Positions 1 to 4,606 of a DNA stretch of 9,764 bases are shown here, piece by piece. Source of the DNA: Anaerolineales bacterium (GTDB taxonomy: Bacteria; Chloroflexota; Anaerolineae; Anaerolineales; Villigracilaceae); the NCBI GenBank assembly GCA_025938055.1, contig JAICQC010000158.1:1-9764 (forward strand). The letters run 5' to 3'. Every line of letters starts with the position of its first letter. The first letter of the stretch is position 1. The position numbers were made by a program, and so were the translations under genes. The notes beneath the pieces were generated by a model. It had not been told where the DNA came from. It did not search any database and saw only the letters and a list, made by a program, of their open reading frames with translations.

Positions 1-4
1 TACT

Positions 5-1129
5 CTAGTCAAATTGGCCGGGGGTAATGAGAGACTCGGACTTTTCGCGCACTTCGTCGGCTGTCACTTCACGGTTCAACTGATCCGAAAGATAAATGCC
101 TTCTGAGATGAGCATGGTGTTGAGGGCGAGCTCAGCGCTCGGCAGGAGCTCCACACGCCCCTGTAAAGCGGCGACCCAGTGATGCCCGGCGCTATCGTAG
201 ACATCGCCGCCGTCATGCACATTCTTCCAGCGGTATGCGATTTGGTCCAAGTCCATCGTACTGTTAACTTCCAGATCTCCGAGGTTGTGATAGTAACCGA
301 ACGGCTGAAGGCGGACGCCGCCGAGCGTTCCGACAATGCTCGAACCCTCAAAGCCATCCAGATGAATGGCCCAGGATTCGATGATGTCCAGCGTCACGTC
401 GTTCGCGAAGTGGACGAAGCCCAACGCCAATTCTTCGACATCATAGCCACTGGATTTTTCGAGCTCCGGCTCCATAGCGATTTTCTGATACGTTTTGCCA
501 GTGATGCGCGCCACGCCGGGGTTGCCGAGCAAATACAGCAGTCCGGCGATATGGTAAACGCCCATGTCGTAAAGGGCGCCGCCCGCCGCATGGCGCTTTT
601 GCACAAAGGTGTGCGTGCCATAGCCATCCACGTAGGGCCGCCCGCGCCGCCGGAACCCGGTGGAGCGGGCGTGATAGAGCTCGCCCAGGTAGCCATCGTC
701 GATGAGCAGCCTGGCTGCGCGCGTTTCAGGTTTGAATAACGTAAAGAGCTGAATAGCGAGCTTGCGACCCAGAGCCTGCGCGGTGTCGTACATGATCCTG
801 GCATCGGCGTACGAACCCGCCATGGGTTTTTCGCAGTAGACGTGCTTTCCGGCTTCCATAGCGGCCACTGCCGCTGGACGATGGAGATTATTATGCAGGC
901 AAATGTCTACCGCTTCGAGGTCGTCGCGCTGCAACAGATCGTGGTAATCGGTATACACGCTGGGAATCTTGAACTGTGCCGCGACGCGTTGCGCGAGAGG
1001 TTCGTTAATGTCTGCTATGGCTACGATCTCAGCGCCGGGAATCTGTTGATAGTTTTCAAGATGTTGTTGGGCTCGCTGTCCCGCGCCGATCAACCCCATA
1101 CGAATGGGCCTGTATTCTGAGGACTCCAT
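5..1129 (-). CDS. Gfo/Idh/MocA family NAD(P)-dependent oxidoreductase
   Basis: A 374-residue cytoplasmic dehydrogenase, normal length for the family, which oxidises or reduces a sugar, inositol or keto-glycoside hydroxyl using NAD(P). The N-terminal Rossmann fold is clear: GLIGAGQRA at residues 12-20 is the dinucleotide loop, and Asp40 at the end of the second strand (IVAIAD) suits NAD binding. The family EKP motif is at 100-102 (CEKPM), with Lys101 the usual catalytic lysine. The C-terminal half has [11 protein letters not shown] at 183-193, matching the GG.L.D.G.H signature whose Asp188 and His193 line the substrate site. The ATG at 1127-1129 has a strong GAGGAG five bases upstream. The gene follows the TIM-barrel isomerase at 1256-2104 on the same strand, a common pairing in carbohydrate catabolism. 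The substrate cannot be told from sequence. Family assignment is very secure; operon membership is inferred. Confidence 0.95.
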   Translation of the reverse strand: MESSEYRPIRMGLIGAGQRAQQHLENYQQIPGAEIVAIADINEPLAQRVAAQFKIPSVYTDYHDLLQRDDLEAVDICLHNNLHRPAAVAAMEAGKHVYCEKPMAGSYADARIMYDTAQALGRKLAIQLFTLFKPETRAARLLIDDGYLGELYHARSTGFRRRGRPYVDGYGTHTFVQKRHAAGGALYDMGVYHIAGLLYLLGNPGVARITGKTYQKIAMEPELEKSSGYDVEELALGFVHFANDVTLDIIESWAIHLDGFEGSSIVGTLGGVRLQPFGYYHNLGDLEVNSTMDLDQIAYRWKNVHDGGDVYDSAGHHWVAALQGRVELLPSAELALNTMLISEGIYLSDQLNREVTADEVREKSESLITPGQFD

Positions 1130-1134
1130 TGGTT

Positions 1135-1140
1135 CTCCTC
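1135..1140 (-). promoter_or_regulatory. Ribosome binding site of the oxidoreductase gene
   Basis: The minus strand reads GAGGAG followed by AACCA and ATG. It is a near-perfect Shine-Dalgarno sequence with five-base spacing and fixes the start at 1129. Confidence 0.75.
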
Positions 1141-1182
1141 TGCTCTTGTTAACGTAGTTCGTGGTGCAAAACGCTCAAAAGC

Positions 1183-1242
1183 AGCCTTGCGAAGGTTGTA
1201 CATAAACACCACAAATCCAAAAAGAAAAACCTTCGCAAGGCT
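1183..1242. repeat. Perfect 15-bp inverted repeat between the two sugar genes
   Basis: The arms AGCCTTGCGAAGGTT (1183-1197) and AACCTTCGCAAGGCT (1228-1242) are exact reverse complements separated by 30 bases. Each arm also contains a smaller dyad, CCTT-3 nt-AAGG. The repeat starts 13 bases past the isomerase stop and ends 53 bases before the oxidoreductase start. In RNA it could form a long hairpin between the cistrons; in DNA it could be a protein-binding site. No other copy is obvious in the window. Confidence 0.85.
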
Positions 1243-1246
1243 TGCG
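1219..1246 (-). terminator. Possible terminator or attenuator after the isomerase gene
   Basis: In the minus-strand transcript, just past the isomerase stop, a short hairpin can form in two competing ways: CGCAA-GCC-TTGCG or CCTT-GCG-AAGG. It is followed directly by TTTTTCTTTTT (1219-1229). This resembles a weak Rho-independent terminator. The left arm also belongs to the 15-bp inverted repeat, so the local hairpin and the long-range hairpin exclude each other, as in an attenuator or a partial stop that lowers expression of the downstream oxidoreductase. The stems are only 4-5 bp, so termination efficiency is doubtful. Confidence 0.4.
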
Positions 1247-1255
1247 CACCAGAAA

Positions 1256-2104
1256 TTAATCCGCCGTCACGCCCAACACGCGGCGAACGAGGGCAACGCT
1301 CTTTTTTGCCGCCTCAAATTCGTCGCCCTGGCGTGGAACGCTCTCAATACCCCAGGAGCCTTGGTAACCTGCCTCCTGCAAAATACGCATCGCCCGGGGG
1401 ATATCTACCGTGGTCTCGTTGCCCTCGGCGTCAAATGCATACGTTTTGAGGTGGGTCGCACGTGCATAGCGGGCGCACCGCTCCCAGCCCATCTCGCGCA
1501 TTCCCTCGGGCCAATTCCCGGTGTCGAACAGCAATCCGAGTCCCGGCACGGCTTCTATAATGCGCACGACGTTCTCCGGTATGCGCGAGGCGCCCCAGTG
1601 ATTCTCGATGACGATCTCCATCCCTTTTTCGCCTGCCCGTGGAATCAAATCGTTGTAGCCCGTAACGATTATTTCAAATATATCATCTGGCATTTCGGAT
1701 GGGCCACCAGAGTCAATCCGAATTTGCTCTACGCCTAATTGCTCGGCAATATTCAGCCAGCGGTGAGCCTTGATCTGCTGGGCTTGCCGCACCTCCGGGC
1801 TGGACTCGTAGATATGCGCTCCGTCTACTGCCAGGCAGCCGAACGGCAACCCGGCACTGTCCGCGGTGGTTTTGATTCCAGCGAGATAGTCCAACTCGTC
1901 AGCCGACAGCTGCGCATATTCCGGCGTGAAGCTGGAGGGCCCCTCCGGGCGCGCCTCATCGTCGAGCAGCGAAGGCAAATGGCCGTTCCACAGGTCAAGC
2001 TGTGTGCACCCTAAGGTATGGCAGTCGCTGATGTATTGGAAGACGTCCTGTTGGCCCGCTTCTAACAAACGGTGGAAACTGTAGGAACAAATGCTAAGCT
2101 CCAT
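1256..2104 (-). CDS. Sugar phosphate isomerase/epimerase (xylose isomerase-like TIM barrel)
   Basis: A 282-residue TIM-barrel enzyme of the AP-endonuclease-2/xylose isomerase-like superfamily, whose members isomerise or epimerise sugars and keto-sugars, or dehydrate inosose, with a divalent metal. Likely metal ligands sit at the expected strand ends: Glu167 (IVIENHW), Asp194 (LFDTGNWP), His218 (ATHLKTYAF) and Glu254 (WGIESV). Their spacing resembles that in D-psicose/tagatose 3-epimerases. The barrel starts at once (MELSICSYSFHRLL) with no signal peptide, so the enzyme is cytoplasmic. I chose ATG at 2102-2104 because GGAG lies six bases upstream. A TTG four codons earlier (2114-2116, giving 286 residues) has no ribosome site and its own sequence overlaps that GGAG. 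It is the first gene of a probable operon with the oxidoreductase and has its own promoter. The substrate is unknown. Confidence 0.93.
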   Translation of the reverse strand: MELSICSYSFHRLLEAGQQDVFQYISDCHTLGCTQLDLWNGHLPSLLDDEARPEGPSSFTPEYAQLSADELDYLAGIKTTADSAGLPFGCLAVDGAHIYESSPEVRQAQQIKAHRWLNIAEQLGVEQIRIDSGGPSEMPDDIFEIIVTGYNDLIPRAGEKGMEIVIENHWGASRIPENVVRIIEAVPGLGLLFDTGNWPEGMREMGWERCARYARATHLKTYAFDAEGNETTVDIPRAMRILQEAGYQGSWGIESVPRQGDEFEAAKKSVALVRRVLGVTAD

Positions 2105-2110
2105 CTGTTG

Positions 2111-2114
2111 CTCC
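2111..2114 (-). promoter_or_regulatory. Ribosome binding site that decides the isomerase start
   Basis: The minus strand reads TTGGAGCAACAGATG. GGAG is six bases before the ATG at 2104. The upstream TTG in the same frame has only CATATCTCAGAATC before it, with no purine-rich site, so the ATG is the better start. Confidence 0.65.
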
Positions 2115-2143
2115 AAGATTCTGAGATATGTTTGTCACCAGGG

Positions 2144-2164
2144 AATTCTTGCTACGACAGAATT
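2144..2164. promoter_or_regulatory. Dyad over the isomerase transcription start: candidate operator
   Basis: AATTCT (2144-2149) and AGAATT (2159-2164) are exact inverted copies separated by nine bases. The dyad begins just downstream of the -10 box at 2166-2171 and covers the predicted start point near 2159, the classic position for a repressor. The regulator is not in the window. The short arms mean chance cannot be excluded. Confidence 0.45.
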
Positions 2165-2165
2165 T

Positions 2166-2194
2166 AGTATAAACGCCGGACCTGCACAAATCAA
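2166..2194 (-). promoter_or_regulatory. Sigma70-type promoter for the isomerase-oxidoreductase operon
   Basis: On the minus strand TTGATT (2189-2194) and TATACT (2166-2171) are separated by exactly 17 bases. The -10 box matches consensus at five of six positions and the -35 at four of six. The predicted start near 2159 leaves a leader of about 55 bases before the ATG at 2104. It lies in the gap between the lipoprotein and isomerase genes, where a promoter is expected if the sugar genes form a separate operon. Confidence 0.6.
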
Positions 2195-2224
2195 TAGCCA
2201 AACAGAGATCGCAGGATACTAAAT

Positions 2225-2239
2225 CTTCCCGAACGGAAG
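2225..2239 (-). terminator. Small hairpin just past the lipoprotein stop: weak terminator candidate
   Basis: CTTCC (2225-2229) and GGAAG (2235-2239) form a 5-bp stem with a 5-base loop, one base after the lipoprotein stop codon. On the minus strand it is followed only by ATTTAG, so the U-tract is poor. It is placed correctly for a terminator but is weak. Confidence 0.3.
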
Positions 2240-2240
2240 G

Positions 2241-2858
2241 CTATGTTCCAAGCGTGATGCTGCCGGTAGAAATATCAAATGTCCATGGTGCGGAACTATC
2301 GAGGCAGTTGGTCCCGTTCGTCACGATGAAATACTCTTCCGGAATGGGGTTCCACGCCCATAGGGTATAACAGCCTTCCACCAGGTCATTAATGACCACG
2401 AATTGCGCTGGCTCGAGCGTATAGCTGCGATAGCCGCACGTGCCCTGCGCAGCCTGCGGTCCGCTTGAGTTTAGATACACCGTGACGTTCACTGCTGCCT
2501 CTGTCGAATTGTCGATGCGCATTCGGATCGTCTCACCCTCCAGCGAGGGCGGCAGAACTTGATGGATACATGGATCGTCACCGCCGGAAGTGGCACCGGG
2601 AACCGCCGTGAAGGTTGCGTCCAGAGTTGGCAGGGGAGGGACAGTGGCGGTGGGAACGGGTGTATCCGTGGGTGTCCCTGTCGGCGTGAGAGTCGGGATG
2701 GCAGCCTGAGTCTCTGCGACCATCGTGAAGGCTGCCGCAGCCATCGTGTTTTGAATGTCAACCGGGTCAATTGTGGGTGGGGGTGTAGCCTGTGTGCCGC
2801 ACGCGCTGAGGATCAGCGTGATTATCAGCACCAGGGTGAGACTCGAAAAACATTTCAT
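2241..2858 (-). CDS. Secreted lipoprotein with Thr/Pro spacer and four-cysteine domain
   Basis: A 205-residue predicted lipoprotein of unknown function. Residues 1-19 form a signal peptide (Lys2, then a hydrophobic core), and the lipobox LSAC places the lipidated cysteine at Cys20, so the mature protein should be anchored outside the membrane. Residues 33-54 are Ala/Thr-rich and probably helical. Residues 55-90 are a Thr/Pro spacer with repeated TPT and TPV units, typical of surface lipoproteins in Chloroflexota. Residues 95-205 form a compact, probably beta-rich domain with four cysteines (97, 141, 163, 185), enough for two disulfides. The ATG at 2856-2858 has AGGAG eight bases upstream. It starts 41 bases after the TIR/EEP stop on the same strand, so the two are probably co-transcribed. 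Lipoprotein status is secure; no ligand or activity can be inferred. Confidence 0.9.
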   Translation of the reverse strand: MKCFSSLTLVLIITLILSACGTQATPPPTIDPVDIQNTMAAAAFTMVAETQAAIPTLTPTGTPTDTPVPTATVPPLPTLDATFTAVPGATSGGDDPCIHQVLPPSLEGETIRMRIDNSTEAAVNVTVYLNSSGPQAAQGTCGYRSYTLEPAQFVVINDLVEGCYTLWAWNPIPEEYFIVTNGTNCLDSSAPWTFDISTGSITLGT

Positions 2859-2885
2859 GTAGACATCTCCTGAATCGTTTCAGAT

Positions 2886-2900
2886 AGACCTGCGAGGTCT
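2886..2900. repeat. Perfect 6-bp hairpin at the TIR/EEP stop codon
   Basis: AGACCT-GCG-AGGTCT is a perfect hairpin whose distal base overlaps the TAA stop of the TIR/EEP gene (2900-2902). No U-tract follows on the minus strand, so it is unlikely to terminate fully. It may act as an intercistronic stabiliser or processing hairpin between this gene and the lipoprotein gene. Confidence 0.5.
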
Positions 2901-4441
2901 TATAGGTTCTCGATATCCAGCTCCGCCCACAGCGGCAGATGATCCGAGATAAGATACGTCCTCCAGGTCGAGAAGCGGCGCAGCAGAGAGCGGTCCTTTT
3001 CTTCGCGGGTGCTCGACACCGTTTGCGCGGACGGCGAGAATTTCTTGAAAGCCGGGTCACTGGCATAGTCCCTGTACTGCTCATCCTGATAGACGCGCTC
3101 AAACAAATTATATGTCCCCGTCCGAGGTGTGCTCGTGCCGAGAGGAAACGTGCCCTGCCGGGGCGAGGTGTACCCGATCAGGTCATAATATCTGTCTTTC
3201 TTCAGGTTGGTCGGATGCAGTACTTCCTCGGGGATCTGGATCCCGTTTTCCCGCAGGGCATCCACGATCGGCGATTCACGCGTACCCATCTGGAAATCTC
3301 CGAGCAGGAATAGGTCCGAGTTTTCATACCGTGAGCGCATGCGCAGGTAGTCTCCTAGTTTTTGAACTTCTGCGAGCCGCACCTTCGTATCGTCCGGACG
3401 CCCGCCACCAAAGATAATGTGCGCCGTGCAGACCTGGAACTCATAATTCCCTGAGCGGAACGTCGCCAGCAGGGGCGGGCGCGCGAACTGCTGGGCGGGC
3501 ACGCCCTGTCCCCTGGGTCCGCGTTCCGGCGGCAGGATGACCTGACCCGAGAAACTGCGGAATTCCACCCTCGGCTCATAGTACAGGATGGCAAACCGCT
3601 CGCGATTTCCGATCATGCCGGGCGCCGTTTCACTGACCATCACGTTCCAGTCCGGACCCAGGATCTCGAGCAGGTTTCGCAGGCGACTCAGGTCCCGGTC
3701 CACTTCCTGCAAAGCGACCAGGTCAAAACTGCTGATCACCTCTGCCATGTAGAAGAGGCTTTCGGCGTGATCGACCGGCACACGGGCGGGGTTCCCGAAC
3801 TGGCGCAGCGCCCAGGTGGCGATAAGCAAATTGGATTCGTACTGCCGCGCCGGAATAGAACTGATCAGATCCTTTCGCAAGGAGTCCAATCCCTTTGCCG
3901 TGCGCTCGCGCACAGGCTTGGATAGGCGTGAGAGTTCTGCCTCGCTGAATTCGTGGGGTCCAAATTCGAAGGGACCGCCCCCGGCGATAATAATATCCTT
4001 GACCACCTTGCGGAGTCCGCGCGCGATATCGGCAAATGCTTCGACCGGGTCTTTCCAGGTCGAGATCGCGCGGGCGCCGGTCGGCAGGAATTGTAGCTTC
4101 GCAAACTCAGCCTTGTGCCAGCCTGGAACATCCTCCAGCAGGACGGGAACGACGCGTGACCGTCCCGACGCATGCGCTTCCATCGCAGCCGGAACTTCAT
4201 ACTTATTGATGTACTCCGACGCATTGAAAGCGATGCTGATCAGCAGCAGGATGATGTCGGACGATCGTAGCGCCTCCGCGATCGCCGCGTCCCATTCACT
4301 GCCGGGCACGATGTGCCGGTCGTGCCAGCGTACGATCAGATTCTGGCGGGCAAGCAGCTCCAGATACTCATCCAGCCGGTCTCGTAACGCCTCATCCTTA
4401 TGCGCGTAGGAATAGAAAACCTTCAGTGGTCCGCGTTTCAT
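2900..4441 (-). CDS. TIR domain fused to a DNase I-like EEP domain
   Basis: A 513-residue cytoplasmic two-domain protein. Residues 6-150 are a TIR_2-type domain: VFYSYAHKDEALRDRL opens the fold, SDIILLLIS is the central strand, and Glu82 (NKYEVPAAME) aligns with the glutamate that catalyses NAD cleavage in active TIR domains. Residues 203-510 are an endonuclease/exonuclease/phosphatase fold that reads well against DNase I: Glu246 (VALQEV), Glu281 (GNRERFAILYY), His341 (CTAHI), Asp382 (LLGDF), Asp420 (YYDLIG) and Asp500-His501 (ISDHLPL). Two conserved active-site asparagines are changed: Ala211 replaces the Asn of the first TWN motif, and Gln384 replaces the Asn of GDFN. The ATG has AAGGAG eight bases upstream. 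Family knowledge suggests a conflict or NAD-signalling role with nucleic acid or a phosphoester as second substrate; this is inference. Whether the EEP half is catalytic is uncertain. Confidence 0.93.
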   Translation of the reverse strand: MKRGPLKVFYSYAHKDEALRDRLDEYLELLARQNLIVRWHDRHIVPGSEWDAAIAEALRSSDIILLLISIAFNASEYINKYEVPAAMEAHASGRSRVVPVLLEDVPGWHKAEFAKLQFLPTGARAISTWKDPVEAFADIARGLRKVVKDIIIAGGGPFEFGPHEFSEAELSRLSKPVRERTAKGLDSLRKDLISSIPARQYESNLLIATWALRQFGNPARVPVDHAESLFYMAEVISSFDLVALQEVDRDLSRLRNLLEILGPDWNVMVSETAPGMIGNRERFAILYYEPRVEFRSFSGQVILPPERGPRGQGVPAQQFARPPLLATFRSGNYEFQVCTAHIIFGGGRPDDTKVRLAEVQKLGDYLRMRSRYENSDLFLLGDFQMGTRESPIVDALRENGIQIPEEVLHPTNLKKDRYYDLIGYTSPRQGTFPLGTSTPRTGTYNLFERVYQDEQYRDYASDPAFKKFSPSAQTVSSTREEKDRSLLRRFSTWRTYLISDHLPLWAELDIENL

Positions 4442-4449
4442 TCTGGTTT

Positions 4450-4455
4450 CTCCTT
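4450..4455 (-). promoter_or_regulatory. Ribosome binding site of the TIR/EEP gene
   Basis: The minus strand reads AAGGAGAAACCAGAATG: a perfect AAGGAG with eight-base spacing. It confirms the start at 4441, directly before the first strand of the TIR fold. Confidence 0.75.
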
Positions 4456-4482
4456 GCCAATGCTGCTGAGTTGAGTATCTAC

Positions 4483-4513
4483 ACTATACCCGAAAACCTT
4501 TAACCGGTATCAA
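4483..4513 (-). promoter_or_regulatory. Candidate promoter for the TIR/EEP-lipoprotein operon
   Basis: On the minus strand TTGATA (4508-4513) and TATAGT (4483-4488) each match the sigma70 consensus at five of six positions. The 19-base spacer is longer than the preferred 17, so the promoter would be weak or activator-dependent. The predicted start near 4476 gives a leader of about 35 bases. The perfect palindrome at 4516-4530 is immediately upstream of the -35 box, where an activator or repressor could act. Confidence 0.4.
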
Positions 4514-4515
4514 AG

Positions 4516-4530
4516 AAGTGACAGTCACTT
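4516..4530. promoter_or_regulatory. Perfect 15-bp palindrome in the divergent promoter region: candidate operator
   Basis: AAGTGAC-A-GTCACTT is an exact 7-bp inverted repeat around one central base. It sits in the 165-bp gap between the divergent TIR/EEP and cyclase/NB-ARC genes, two bases from the minus-strand -35 box and ten bases before the plus-strand -35 candidate. One regulator bound here could control both genes. It is not a standard CRP or FNR site because the half-sites are too close. The regulator is unknown. Confidence 0.6.
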
Positions 4531-4540
4531 GTGCACCGGG

Positions 4541-4569
4541 TTTCCAAAACGGAGTACCTATGTCATAAT
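4541..4569 (+). promoter_or_regulatory. Candidate promoter for the cyclase-like/NB-ARC/TPR gene
   Basis: TTTCCA (4541-4546) and CATAAT (4564-4569) lie 17 bases apart. The -10 box matches consensus at five of six positions and the -35 at four. The predicted start near 4576 leaves a leader of about 30 bases. The -10 box overlaps the left arm of a nested inverted repeat, so a protein bound there would block this promoter. Confidence 0.4.
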
Positions 4570-4602
4570 CAACAGTTCGTAGATCACGAAACAGCTGATT
4601 AT
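4565..4602. repeat. Nested inverted repeat just before the cyclase/NB-ARC start
   Basis: The outer arms ATAATCA (4565-4571) and TGATTAT (4596-4602) are exact inverted copies. Inside them, TTCGT (4576-4580) and ACGAA (4586-4590) form a second exact pair around a 5-base loop. The structure ends four bases before the ATG at 4607 and overlaps the -10 candidate. It could be a two-part operator, or an RNA hairpin restricting ribosome access if transcription starts further upstream. The lack of a clear Shine-Dalgarno sequence here makes translational control worth considering. Confidence 0.5.
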
Positions 4603-4606
4603 TCAA

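Noticed and set aside
179..739. Open frame of 186 codons on the plus strand within the oxidoreductase gene
   Set aside because: It lies fully antisense to a well-supported Gfo/Idh/MocA gene, has no family motif and is explained by high-GC codon bias.
1183..1242. Terminal inverted repeats of a tiny transposable element
   Set aside because: The whole unit is only 60 bp, has no flanking target duplication that I can see, and an intercistronic hairpin explains it better.
2105..2116. TTG start giving four extra residues on the isomerase
   Set aside because: The GGAG that serves the ATG at 2104 overlaps this TTG codon, and no ribosome site precedes the TTG.
4516..4530. CRP/FNR-type binding site
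   Set aside because: The GTGA/TCAC half-sites resemble CRP, but the central gap is three bases, not the six-base TGTGA-N6-TCACA layout, so it is called only as an unknown palindrome.
4595..4606. CTG as an alternative start for the cyclase/NB-ARC gene
   Set aside because: It would add only four residues, has no Shine-Dalgarno sequence, and CTG starts are rare. A stop at 4580-4582 rules out anything further upstream.
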